From the NCBI GenBank assembly GCA_002256345.1, contig NKIY01000001.1:1056507-1120506 (forward strand): a DNA stretch of 64,000 nt. Reading direction: 5' to 3'. The first letter of the stretch is position 1; each line of letters begins with the position of its first letter. The notes under the pieces are model-generated. The model saw nothing but the letters and a program-made list of their open reading frames with translations, was not told the origin of the DNA and did not search any database. Origin of the DNA: Bradyrhizobiaceae bacterium PARB1. GTDB lineage: Bacteria > Pseudomonadota > Alphaproteobacteria > Rhizobiales > Xanthobacteraceae. Positions 1 to 8,146 of this stretch are shown here, one piece after another. The position numbers were made by a program, and so were the translations under genes.

Positions 1-419
1 AGTTGACGGTGCATACGGTGGGCGGCGTCATCGCACCCGGCGAGCAGATCATGCTCATCGTGCCTGACAACGACACGTTGGCGGTTGAGGTGAAGATCGC
101 GCCGCGTGATATCGAACAGCTCTATGTCGGGCAGTCTGCGTTCCTGCGCTTTGCGGCCCTCAACCAGAGGACCACGCCGGAGATCGAGGGCGACGTCGTG
201 CTGGTCTCGGCCGATTTGACACAGGATCAGCGCACCGGCACGAGCTACTACATGGCGCGTGTCTCGTTGAAGCCCGATCAGGTGGCACGCCTCGGCGAGG
301 CCAAGTTAGTGCCGGGCATGCCGGTGGATGTCTTCATCCAAACGCCCGGTCGTACCGCGCTGGCTTACTTGATCAAGCCGCTCAAGGAGCAGGCCGAGCG
401 CGCGCTCAAGGAACGATAA
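1..419 (+). CDS. HlyD-family type I secretion adaptor, C-terminal part
   Basis: This is the C-terminal 138 or so residues of a membrane fusion (periplasmic adaptor) protein; the N-terminus lies before the window. The visible part has the beta-rich adaptor core, with VGGVIAPGEQIMLIVP followed by an IAPRDIEQLYVGQ segment, and the GMPVDVFIQTPGRTALAYLIKPL ending is typical of HlyD/PrsE adaptors, where the last helix re-enters towards the inner membrane. Such proteins link an inner-membrane ABC exporter to a TolC-like channel for secretion of RTX proteins or glycanases. The ABC partner would be expected just upstream, outside the window. Family assignment is firm; the secreted substrate is unknown. 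Confidence 0.85.
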   Translation, partial: LTVHTVGGVIAPGEQIMLIVPDNDTLAVEVKIAPRDIEQLYVGQSAFLRFAALNQRTTPEIEGDVVLVSADLTQDQRTGTSYYMARVSLKPDQVARLGEAKLVPGMPVDVFIQTPGRTALAYLIKPLKEQAERALKER

Positions 420-423
420 TCAC

Positions 424-447
424 GAGGGCGGCCTTCGGGCCGCCCTC
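424..447 (+). terminator. Stem-loop terminator after hlyD
   Basis: A perfect 10-bp stem (gagggcggcc / ggccgccctc) is closed by a ttcg tetraloop 5 nt after the hlyD stop. Only a weak T-rich tail follows. It sits between two convergent genes and could end transcription from both sides. Confidence 0.75.
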
Positions 448-455
448 TCGCTTTG

Positions 456-1364
456 CTAATAGAGTGAACGCAAGCTTCCCTGATGTGGGGCGTCTGGGAG
501 CAGGGTGGCTTGCGGAGCCTGCAAGCCACGATCCTCTCGCCGCAGCGTTCTGAAGCTGTCACCGTGTTTCACCGGTGTCTCGTCGGTTCGTGTGCTGTTG
601 CCGGCCATCCAATCCCGGATATCGAGCAAGGGCACGATGTCCGTTCCTTCGATGACCACACAGCTCAGACGCCCGGTGGCAAAGGCTCCGGTGTCGATAT
701 TCACGCGATTGCAGCGAATGTCTGGCGCAGCAACCGGGGTGTGCCCATGGACGACGAATTTTTCGAAGGGCGAGCCGTGCAGGAGAAAATCGTCGCGGAT
801 CCAGAGCATATCGTCGTCGCTCTGTTTGGCCAGCGCGAGGCCGGGTCGAACGCCTGCGTGGACGAAAAAGAAATCGCCGCAGGTAAAGGACGTCGGCAAG
901 GAATCGAGGAACACAAGATGCTGAGCCGGGATCGCAACGCGCAACTCTTCCGATAATTTCTCGTGGTCGCTGTGGTCACGGCTGAGGGAGGGCCGCAGTC
1001 CATATGACACCAGGGTCTCGAGGCCGCCAAGGACCCGCCAGTCGTTCAGCGAATTCGGAGTATCGAGAAATCGCCGGACGAAAGTCTCGTGATTTCCCTT
1101 CAGAAATACAGCTTCGCGCATCTGCGCGCAGGCCAGCAGCAGATCGACGGTCCCGCGAGAGTCCGGCCCGCGATCAATATAATCGCCGTGGAATACGATG
1201 ATCGTGCGGGCGCAAGGATACAGCGACTCATCAACCGCGATCTGCGCAAGCTGCAGCTTCAGGAGATCGGAGCGCCCGTGGATGTCGCCGATCGCATAGA
1301 CACGGATACCATCCGGCAGACTGGCTTTGCTCAACGATTTCGAGACACGGTACGGCTTCCACAC
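456..1364 (-). CDS. Metallophosphoesterase (Ser/Thr protein phosphatase-like)
   Basis: A calcineurin-like phosphoesterase of the bacterial PPP type. It carries the full metal-binding signature in order: GDIHGR and GDYIDRG near the N-terminus, KGNHE about 25 residues later, then FVHAG and VHGHTP. These residues bind two metal ions and hydrolyse phosphomonoesters or diadenosine polyphosphates. No ATG precedes the first motif; a GTG at 1364 with AGGA 7 nt upstream is the best-supported start, and a longer reading from TTG at 1418 lacks a ribosome site. It is convergent with the secretion adaptor and stands alone. The physiological substrate cannot be told from sequence. Confidence 0.85.
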   Translation of the reverse strand: MWKPYRVSKSLSKASLPDGIRVYAIGDIHGRSDLLKLQLAQIAVDESLYPCARTIIVFHGDYIDRGPDSRGTVDLLLACAQMREAVFLKGNHETFVRRFLDTPNSLNDWRVLGGLETLVSYGLRPSLSRDHSDHEKLSEELRVAIPAQHLVFLDSLPTSFTCGDFFFVHAGVRPGLALAKQSDDDMLWIRDDFLLHGSPFEKFVVHGHTPVAAPDIRCNRVNIDTGAFATGRLSCVVIEGTDIVPLLDIRDWMAGNSTRTDETPVKHGDSFRTLRREDRGLQAPQATLLPDAPHQGSLRSLY

Positions 1365-1418
1365 GGCCGGTTCCTGTTGGTATCGACATCCAATCGCAGG
1401 GGTGCGATCAGATAGCAA

Positions 1419-1885
1419 TAAAACATCTAACTCCAGTATATATTTAAATTCGAGGACGCCTCAATAATTTACTTTGAGCGGAGGCGCCCGACATCGCGCC
1501 GGTGAATGTCTCAGGGGCTGAGAATAGTCCCTGCGGTCGACATTGACGGCTTTCTGGTCAAGTCAAATGGCTGTGCAGATCGATTATTTGCGAGCGTTGG
1601 ATCGTTGGCGAAGTTGTCGACGAGGTCCGTACGGCGGCCGCCGTTGGCGATCTATGAATGCTGCGAATAATCAGAAAACTTCAGATATGCGAGACAGTCA
1701 AGCACATGGATTATGAGTCGATTTAATCGATTGACTGCGCTCATTTTAAATGAATTTATATGATGCAATACTTAGGCGATCAGGAGCGTTTACGGCGCCT
1801 AGATACCGGGCCCTGCAGTGGGATCTAGGGAGCGAGACTTACTTTCGATTAGTCGAAGCCCGTATTACCGAGAGCCGATGGCCAG
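1419..1885. other. AT-rich intergenic stretch
   Basis: No convincing gene. The stretch is markedly AT-richer than the flanking genes. It contains a palindrome, tcgatttaatcga at 1718-1730, and short A/T runs. A short open frame from 1750 has no recognisable family and no clear ribosome site. Confidence 0.4.
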
Positions 1886-2398
1886 ATGTACGCCGAACAT
1901 CAATTATGCGGAGAACCGGGATCCAATCAGGTCGAAAGCTTGGTGGTGCGGCCGGAAATCTCTGGCCGGCCCTGTGCGGCGCGGGTGCCAGAGTCGCGAC
2001 GTGGTAGCCTGACCCACCAGTTGGATCTCAGCGTTACCGAGATCGCGATAATGTGGATTCTTCATTACGGGACAATGCCCCGACGGCCGCTGCGTGGGCT
2101 GACCCAGGGCATCACGGAGTTTTATCCCGTTGCTCTGGATGCGATTCAGCGTACGGAAACTATGCGCGGCGTTCGCCAATCTGACCTCCGCCTGATTTAT
2201 TTCAAGGGACTGGTCATGGCCCAGACGCATCCGAAGTCCGAAATGATCGACGCCATCCGGCGAGCGGACCGGGTATTGGAGTATGGCAAGTTACAAAGCG
2301 AACAGCGTGAAATATCTGTATGGCGATCCGCGGAAAGCCAATCATCGGCAGACCAGAATACCCTTGCTCATATCGCGGATGCGCTAGGAAATTCGTAG
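1886..2398 (+). CDS. Hypothetical protein, doubtful
   Basis: An open frame of 170 codons with moderately coding-like codon use in its second half, from about 2050 onward, where an internal ATG (MWILHYG) could be the true start. No domain, signal peptide or membrane segment was recognised. Shorter frames overlap on either side (1750-2007 and 2320-2535), so this may be the remains of a decayed gene rather than an active one. Confidence 0.25.
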   Translation: MYAEHQLCGEPGSNQVESLVVRPEISGRPCAARVPESRRGSLTHQLDLSVTEIAIMWILHYGTMPRRPLRGLTQGITEFYPVALDAIQRTETMRGVRQSDLRLIYFKGLVMAQTHPKSEMIDAIRRADRVLEYGKLQSEQREISVWRSAESQSSADQNTLAHIADALGNS

Positions 2399-2580
2399 AA
2401 GGCGTCGCATTGAATCGCGAGCACTTGAATTGCCGGCAGCTTATTGAGCGGCAGAAGATGATGACTGGGCATCAACCGGTGTCTTCCGTCTTCGGCGGGC
2501 CCAAGTTTGAGGAGAGCCCTTCGGGGCCGATTTGACGATGCGGTGAGCCGATCGTTCAGCGAGCACGAGGGAGTTTTTAC

Positions 2581-3150
2581 ATGAATGCACCCTTCACGAA
2601 CGGCAGAGAATTGGCCGAAGAAAAAGAAGCGGACGAATGGCTGATACGTGTGCGGCGGTATTTGCACGTGCTGTCGTCGCGCAAGAAGCAGCAGTTTGAC
2701 CGCAGGGTATCCATCGGTGACCTACTCAGCGAACGCGCCGACAACGCGGTGGCATATGGCTTTGGCGAGGGGACCACGATGTACGATAATGTCCTCGTCA
2801 TCGGCCAAGTAGAGGTCGGGCGCCATACCTGGATCGGACCCGGATGTATTCTCGATGGCTCAGGTGGAGACCTTCGCATCGGCGACCATTGCTCCATATC
2901 TGCTGGAGTTCAGATCTACACGCATCAGACGGTGAGACGATCAGTGTCGATGGGAGTCGCGCCTATCGACTACGCGCCTACAACTATTGGAAACGGCGTT
3001 TATCTCGGGCCCAACGTCATCGTTCAGATGGGAGTTTCAATTGGGGATTGCGTGGTTGTCGGCGCAAACTCGTTCGTGAATCGGGACGTTTGCGCTGGGC
3101 TGAGAGTATTCGGCAACCCAGCACGCGTATCCCAATCTAACCAGTTTTAA
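2581..3150 (+). CDS. Hexapeptide-repeat acyltransferase
   Basis: A 189-residue protein whose second half (about residues 65-180) has the repeating I-G-x-x-x-x/V-G-x-x-x-x pattern of a left-handed beta-helix, for example VIGQVEVGRHTWIGPG, TIGNGVYLGPNVIV and SIGDCVVVGANSFV. It ends in FGNPARV, typical of O- or N-acetyltransferases of the WbbJ/NeuD/Vat type. A ribosome site (gaggga) lies 8 nt before the ATG. Such enzymes acetylate sugars of surface polysaccharide; rfbC and rfbD lie 5 kb downstream. The N-terminal 60 residues are charged and helical. The acceptor sugar is unknown. Confidence 0.8.
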   Translation: MNAPFTNGRELAEEKEADEWLIRVRRYLHVLSSRKKQQFDRRVSIGDLLSERADNAVAYGFGEGTTMYDNVLVIGQVEVGRHTWIGPGCILDGSGGDLRIGDHCSISAGVQIYTHQTVRRSVSMGVAPIDYAPTTIGNGVYLGPNVIVQMGVSIGDCVVVGANSFVNRDVCAGLRVFGNPARVSQSNQF

Positions 3151-3203
3151 GAGCGGCTATTTGGAGGTGTGTCAGGAACAGCGTAGTAAAGCCGTGAGTG
3201 GCA

Positions 3204-3581
3204 TTAAGCGCGCTGATGACGCCCCTTTGCGCGCAGGTCTTCGCGAATTCGAAAGTCGTCGATCTTGCGACCGGACTTGATAGCGGCGACGAGCCACCGC
3301 GGTTGCTTGCCGCGGCCGGACCAAGTTTCGGACGGAGTGGCAGGATTGCGATATTTGGGAAAGACACGCGGATATTTGCGCCGAACTTTGTCTTGCGAAC
3401 CGAAACCTTGCCCGGCGTCACCTTCAATAGCGCCACGCCCGCGATTAAGAACCGCGAGCCGCTTTTCCAGTTCCTGTTTTTCCGCCGTGATCCGGGCCGA
3501 TAGAATCCGGCTAATTCGTTCGTGAAGGGACCACAGGTCGTCGACAGACATGGATTCCAGGTCAAGCTTCTTAATCGACAT
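3204..3581 (-). CDS. H-NS-family nucleoid protein, copy 1
   Basis: A 125-residue H-NS-like DNA-binding protein. Residues 10-45 form a charged helix suited to coiled-coil oligomerisation (LWSLHERISRILSAR then EKQELEKRLAVLN). The C-terminal core has KYPRVFPKYRNP followed by TWSGRGKQPRWL at 86-97, the AT-DNA minor-groove motif of alphaproteobacterial H-NS proteins. The ATG at 3581 is chosen because agggcga lies just upstream and the protein begins with the conserved helix; a longer reading to 3671 is not needed. It is divergent from a paralog at 4057. Proteins of this type usually silence AT-rich accessory DNA such as surface polysaccharide loci. Confidence 0.88.
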   Translation of the reverse strand: MSIKKLDLESMSVDDLWSLHERISRILSARITAEKQELEKRLAVLNRGRGAIEGDAGQGFGSQDKVRRKYPRVFPKYRNPATPSETWSGRGKQPRWLVAAIKSGRKIDDFRIREDLRAKGRHQRA

Positions 3582-4056
3582 CCGGTTCGCCCTAATACCG
3601 TTTATAGAAAACGTCGTATTCCGTATACCGGTTCCCGAAATAAAGCTTATTGACGATTCTAACAAGACCAAATCGACAAATAATCGTCACGCGGGTGCGA
3701 CATAAAATCTACGTAAAGCCAACGCCGTGTAATCACTCGTATTTTCTATTTTTAAGGCACCCTCTGACAGTGTGCATAACTGGGTGCGCGCTTATGCTTT
3801 GCTGTGTCGTTAGATCAATCGCGTGAGAGGAGGCGCACGGACCTTTTTAAGCTGGAAATCTCGCGATATTAAATATAAAATATCTATTTAAAATGAGGCA
3901 GCGCTCCGTCTCGGCATTGAAATTATGTAGAAATTCGTATCTTTTGTGTTATTGTGGGGATTATTTATTTATATTTATGCTGGTCGCTTACCAGCGTTCT
4001 GCTCGTCGTTTTGAAAGTCCGGGCTGATAAAATTCGAAAAGTGGCGAGATTTATAT
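3582..4056. promoter_or_regulatory. AT-rich divergent promoter region between H-NS paralogs
   Basis: 475 bp without a gene, much richer in A/T than the window average, for example atattaaatataaaatat around 3866-3883 and ttatttatttatatttat around 3961-3978. The flexible A/T tracts between two divergent H-NS genes suggest auto- or cross-regulation by their own products. This is inference from composition and position. Confidence 0.5.
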
Positions 4057-4458
4057 ATGCGCAAGCCAGACCTGCCAGATTTGGAGGCGATGCAATTCGA
4101 TGAGCTCTGGAGCATACACGAGGAGCTCACGAAGATCTTGTCTGAGCGGATTGTCGAGGAAAAGCGTGAGTTGGAGAAGCGGCTTGCACAGCTGAACCAG
4201 GCCGAACCTTCGAATACTCACGGTGACGGGCTTCGGAAAGAGCCCCCGCGCCGAAAATATCCGAAGGTGCTGCCGAAATACGCCAATCCCTCCGCTCCGA
4301 ACGAGACGTGGTCAGGTCGGGGAAAGCGCCCCCGTTGGCTCGTTCTTGCACTCGAGAAGGGGCACGTCCTCGATGAGTTCAAAATCAAGAAGGTTGATGA
4401 CAAAATCGGCGACGACGAAAAAGATGGATTGGTGCGGGACGAGCAATCATCGTCCTGA
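4057..4458 (+). CDS. H-NS-family nucleoid protein, copy 2
   Basis: A 133-residue paralog of the minus-strand H-NS protein at 3204-3581. The same layout is visible: LWSIHEELTKILSERI helix, EKRELEKRLAQLNQ coil, RKYPKVLPKYANP linker and the TWSGRGKRPRWL DNA-binding core at residues 84-95. It differs by a charged, acidic C-terminal tail (IGDDEKDGLVRDEQSSS) that copy 1 lacks. The two copies could form mixed oligomers. The upstream region is AT-rich with no obvious strong ribosome site. Confidence 0.88.
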   Translation: MRKPDLPDLEAMQFDELWSIHEELTKILSERIVEEKRELEKRLAQLNQAEPSNTHGDGLRKEPPRRKYPKVLPKYANPSAPNETWSGRGKRPRWLVLALEKGHVLDEFKIKKVDDKIGDDEKDGLVRDEQSSS

Positions 4459-4600
4459 TCGGCATGGAGATTGCGTTTAGCGGCACGATAAAAGATAGGT
4501 AGCCTCGGGCAGGGACGTCTATCACATGCGGCATCAGCAACGCTATTGACCACGACATCAATGATCGCAATTCCGCTGCGGAACGGCGTTTGCGGAGTCT

Positions 4601-4885
4601 CTATCGTCGAGACGCGTTGCGCGAACTCGCGCTGTTACTCGCAACGATACACCGCCGAATATCGCCATCGCGGCGTAAGTCCGATGTAAGCTGCCTGAGA
4701 TTTCGATCAATCTCACCCACTCTATTAATTAATTCGTTACAAAGATCAATGCGAGCTTTAAAAGTGAGGCTGTCGTGTGGCTGAGGCACAGTTGCAAGTT
4801 CTGCCCTAGCATTTCGCAGGTAGACAACTGACAGTGTGATTTTTGAAACTTCAATTTCGTCGGTGAGAGTCTTGCGGGTCGGCAT
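4601..4885 (-). CDS. Small hypothetical helical protein
   Basis: A 94-residue frame starting at ATG 4885, chosen because ggggagcg lies 6 nt upstream; a longer reading to 5047 has no support. The sequence is rich in Leu, Glu and Arg with heptad-like spacing (ITLSVVYLRNARAELA, then LCNELINRVGEIDRNLRQLT), so a helical or coiled-coil protein is likely. No family was recognised. It lies in the low-GC accessory part of the window between H-NS and the peptide-modification genes. Confidence 0.5.
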   Translation of the reverse strand: MPTRKTLTDEIEVSKITLSVVYLRNARAELATVPQPHDSLTFKARIDLCNELINRVGEIDRNLRQLTSDLRRDGDIRRCIVASNSASSRNASRR

Positions 4886-5376
4886 CGGTGGCGCTCCCCA
4901 TGTTAATCGAGACGGCCGATTGATATCAATTTGAATGGTTGGGCGACCTAAAGGTTCAAAGGCTACGCAGAAAGTTTGTAGGCTTTCGATTTGTCGAGCG
5001 TGTGACTGGAGGCGATGGCACTGAAGTATAAAATTGCTGACGACCAAGCGTCCCTCAAGCTCGAGTTGCCCTCATTCGCACGGTGCCTAGCTCAATGCTA
5101 GGCAGTGTGGCCATATACTTCGCGATCATTGGTCGTTCGTCGCCGGCTTCGCTAGATGGTATAGCTATAACATCGCAGCACATGCATTGTGTCGTGCCTC
5201 TAAGATGCAGGGCAATCTGCACATTCTTCAGCCCGTGTTTGATCCTGCAAGCAGCCACCTTCGTCCCGATGAACTGAGGCGGCGCAGACACCGGCATTCG
5301 CACCCAAACAAGGGGCTGCAATTTTCGCCCGCGAGGCGTTCATTGTCACCCCGCCGCAAGATACAGACGTAACCGG
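4886..5376. other. Intergenic, no supported gene
   Basis: About 490 bp between two minus-strand genes. Short open frames on both strands (for example 5055-5321 minus and 5083-5277 plus) overlap each other and show no family, ribosome site or consistent codon bias. The stretch may hold the 3' end of the peptide gene's transcript and the promoter of the 94-residue protein. Confidence 0.4.
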
Positions 5377-5640
5377 TTAGAAGAACTTACCTGTAAGTCT
5401 TTCCAGCCATTCGAGCAGATCGCGATCGCGACCGCCGTTGTCCCAGCAAGGTGGCTCATTGTGGCCGGTGCCGTTGCCGCCGGACTTTGCTACTGCCGCG
5501 GAGTTAAGTGACGTCGACAGCAGCACGGTCAGTACTGGCGGCGTCACCACAGCAAATTTTCCGCATGTCGCAAGAAACTTGCGCCGATCCTCGTCGAGTG
5601 GCGCGTTGCCTTCCATTTTGGGGTCGATGTCGGCTGGCAT
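5377..5640 (-). CDS. Small twin-arginine-leader-like peptide, possible modified precursor
   Basis: An 87-residue protein. Residues 18-52 look like a leader: DRRKFLATCGKF, then a hydrophobic VVTPPVLTVLLSTSL stretch and SAAVAKSGG. The tail (53-87) is Gly/Asn-rich with one Cys (GNGTGHNEPPCWDNGG) and ends in an amphipathic DLLEWLERLTGKFF. It is divergent from a PqqD-HprK fusion and a nucleotidyltransferase, an arrangement that suggests it could be the peptide they act on. A classical exported protein is the alternative, but the RR is preceded by Asp and the mature part would be only about 35 residues. No enzymatic domain is present. The precursor role is inference. Confidence 0.6.
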   Translation of the reverse strand: MPADIDPKMEGNAPLDEDRRKFLATCGKFAVVTPPVLTVLLSTSLNSAAVAKSGGNGTGHNEPPCWDNGGRDRDLLEWLERLTGKFF

Positions 5641-5763
5641 GGTTGCGTTCCCATTTAATCATTGACCGATTGCGATTTAATTTAATTCTTGTTATTAAAT
5701 CAAGTCAAGCGCATCTATTAATCATGTCGTACCTGTGAACGTCTCCGCAATGATCCGGTTCCC

Positions 5764-6900
5764 ATGGAATTAATCGCGCCACATTCCGACTCGCTGGCCT
5801 GCAAACTGCGGACAGCCATGGGCACGTCGTTCGCTCTGATCGATCAGATACCGGTGCTATTCAATGACGATGAGCAAAAGCTGTTCGAACTCAACGATAT
5901 CGCCGCCTTCATCTGGTGCAGCCTGTATGATGGCGCGGCGCTCGAGACGATCGGCGATAAACTCGTAAATTTAGGCTTTAGCAGCGCTGATGCGCGCGCG
6001 TGCCTGCGCGATGCGCTTGATCAATGGCTGCGGGCAGGGTTGCTGGTGCCGCATATTGAGGAGGTCAATTATGCATTCAGCGTAGCGATTGGGCGGCATC
6101 GCATTGAGATTAGTGCGTCGGATGCTGAGGTACTTGATTTCTTGCGGTCTCTTTTTGTCGCAACGTCGGCGCTGAACGGCCTCGCAGAGGTGCGCTTCAC
6201 AGTGTACAGGACAGGCACTACAGCTATTGTCATGCGTGACGGTCGCAAGGCATTTGATTGCCACGTCAATGCGCTCGCCCCGACTTTCCGCGCCTATGTC
6301 ATCCAGCATCTTCTGCTCGCGGGCGATGGTCGCGATGTGATCTTCCACGCCGCTGCAGTTACGTGGGGAGGCAGAGGCATGCTGATCAGCGCGCCGCCGG
6401 GCACAGGCAAAAGCACTCTGACGATGCATCTCCTTGATGCCGGCCTTGGCTTTGCTACCGATGATGTCGTGTTGATTGCCCCCACCGGCGAGATCCGCGG
6501 CGCTTCCTTCGCACCGTCGCTCAAATCTGGGTCTTGGCCTCTTGTTGGGAAAATCCGGCCAGATATGGACAATATACCGATCCATAATCGGTTGGATGGA
6601 CAAGCAATCCGCTATCTTGATGTCGGAGCGAGTTTCCATGACAGCGCTGTCCGAGTGAACCTGATCATTTTTCTCGACCGGGCCTCTGGGTACAGCGAGC
6701 CATTGCTAGCTCCGCTGAGCGAGCTTGAGGCCCTGCAGCAAATCATTGGTGCCTCCTTCGCAAGACAGAGCCGGCTGTCGGGTGATGGTTTCCGTACTCT
6801 GAAGGACTTGGTGACCCGGACAAGAGCCTTCGTTCTACACTATACGGAAGCCGCGGAAGCGGCTGGCAAGCTGATCGAGCTAAGCAATGACGAATTCTAG
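5764..6900 (+). CDS. PqqD-like domain fused to HPr kinase-like P-loop domain
   Basis: A 378-residue protein in two parts. Residues about 30-97 resemble PqqD/RRE folds (VLFNDDEQKLFELNDIAAFIW, then helices ending WLRAGLLV), which bind leader peptides in RiPP pathways. Residues about 185-370 resemble the catalytic core of HPr kinase: Walker A APPGTGKST at 210-218 (Lys216), followed by FATDDVVLI with Asp233-Asp234. HprK-related proteins of this type phosphorylate peptides or small targets in lasso-peptide and polysaccharide loci. The next gene starts inside its 3' end (14-nt overlap), so the two are translationally linked. The PqqD-kinase fusion suggests that recognition and phosphorylation of a peptide are combined in one protein. 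Confidence 0.75.
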   Translation: MELIAPHSDSLACKLRTAMGTSFALIDQIPVLFNDDEQKLFELNDIAAFIWCSLYDGAALETIGDKLVNLGFSSADARACLRDALDQWLRAGLLVPHIEEVNYAFSVAIGRHRIEISASDAEVLDFLRSLFVATSALNGLAEVRFTVYRTGTTAIVMRDGRKAFDCHVNALAPTFRAYVIQHLLLAGDGRDVIFHAAAVTWGGRGMLISAPPGTGKSTLTMHLLDAGLGFATDDVVLIAPTGEIRGASFAPSLKSGSWPLVGKIRPDMDNIPIHNRLDGQAIRYLDVGASFHDSAVRVNLIIFLDRASGYSEPLLAPLSELEALQQIIGASFARQSRLSGDGFRTLKDLVTRTRAFVLHYTEAAEAAGKLIELSNDEF

Positions 6901-7975
6901 CCGTGCGTTGCTTCCGCTTTGTGCGTGTTTTCGGGGCGTCGTACCCCCGCGAGCCGACTGGAACGCGCTGCTTGAGCTCGCCAACCACACATTGACAACG
7001 CCTTCTCTGATCGAGGTGGTAAGGTCTCAGCGCGCCTCTATCCCGGACGAGGTTGCCGCTTATGTGGAGGCAATCCATCAACGCAATATGATGCGCAATG
7101 ATCGCCTCATTGCGCAGCTTGAAGAGGCGGTGCTTGCCCTTAATCGAGCGGGCATCACCCCAGTCTTGATCAAGGGCGCGGCCATGCTTGCCACTTGCCC
7201 GCCGTCCGATCGCGCGTTGCGCCTGATGTCTGATCTCGACCTCGTCGTCGGGCCCGGCGAAGTCAGTATCGCCAAGCAACGATTGACGGCGATCGGTTAC
7301 AGCGTCGATTATGAGTCGGATAGGCGACATACCAAATGGTATGTGGACTTGAGTCGCCCCCAGGACGTCGGGATGATCGACTTACAAGAGGCGTTCCCAG
7401 CAGAAGCCGTTCTTAACCAGACGGAAGGAGCGTTACGCTTCGAGCTGCGGTCGATCCAGCTCGGCGCAGCCAGCGCGCTGGTCCCATCGCCGGAGTTGCA
7501 GGTATTGGTGCTTCTGGTGCACGACCAGTTTCAGGATCACGACTACTGGACCGGCAACATAGATTTGCGGCACCTGCTCGATCTGAAAAACTTGTTTGCG
7601 GTGCCGGGTGATATCCGTTGGGATGTCTTGATGACGATAGCGTCCAGCACGTTGCTACGGAATGCCTTGGAAGCGCAGCAGTTATTGCTCACTCGGCTGC
7701 TCGGCGTAACGTGGCCGGCCGGTCGCCCCCGGCGTGTCATGTCAAAGCTTCAGGTATGGCGACAACTTCTTCAGGCGCGACATCCCGGTCTTCGTCCTCT
7801 GCTGCTCCCAATGGGCCTGATCCATTTGCGGAGTCATCGCGAGCGATCAAATTTGGAAATGTCTGCATCGGACTTCGGATCGGCGCCCCAAGCGCGGAAG
7901 CGCTGGTTTCCAAAACTTGAAAGTCTTTTGTTTCTGTTGTCGCTAGCCCGTCGATATCGCGCCGGAAAACTCTGA
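6887..7975 (+). CDS. Nucleotidyltransferase family protein (NTP_transf_5-like)
   Basis: A 362-residue protein with the NTP_transf_5 signature: ITPVLIKGAAML near residue 90, then RLMSDLDLVV with the paired metal-binding Asp116 and Asp118. A conserved helical middle (LVLLVHDQFQDHDYW...IDLRHLLDL) and a basic C-terminus follow. These proteins are regularly found with PqqD- and HprK-like proteins in lasso-peptide and capsule or exopolysaccharide gene sets and are presumed to transfer a nucleotide or sugar-phosphate group; the acceptor is not established. It overlaps the upstream kinase gene by 14 nt. rfbC follows after 171 bp. Confidence 0.75.
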   Translation: MTNSSRALLPLCACFRGVVPPRADWNALLELANHTLTTPSLIEVVRSQRASIPDEVAAYVEAIHQRNMMRNDRLIAQLEEAVLALNRAGITPVLIKGAAMLATCPPSDRALRLMSDLDLVVGPGEVSIAKQRLTAIGYSVDYESDRRHTKWYVDLSRPQDVGMIDLQEAFPAEAVLNQTEGALRFELRSIQLGAASALVPSPELQVLVLLVHDQFQDHDYWTGNIDLRHLLDLKNLFAVPGDIRWDVLMTIASSTLLRNALEAQQLLLTRLLGVTWPAGRPRRVMSKLQVWRQLLQARHPGLRPLLLPMGLIHLRSHRERSNLEMSASDFGSAPQARKRWFPKLESLLFLLSLARRYRAGKL

Positions 7976-8146
7976 TGGGTTCGCGAGCTCACGTTTACGA
8001 TAAGCCACCAACTCATTACCTTCTGACGTCAACCTATTTAATGATCTTCTTTTCTTTTCGTCTTTGTAAATGAAGTTTTGAGAGCTGACGGACATTTTCG
8101 CCGCGATTAGCAATATCATTGTACCGGAAGTGAGGCGCTGGACGCC

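Noticed and set aside
5055..5321. 88-codon minus-strand frame
   Set aside because: No ribosome site, no family, and competing frames on the other strand.
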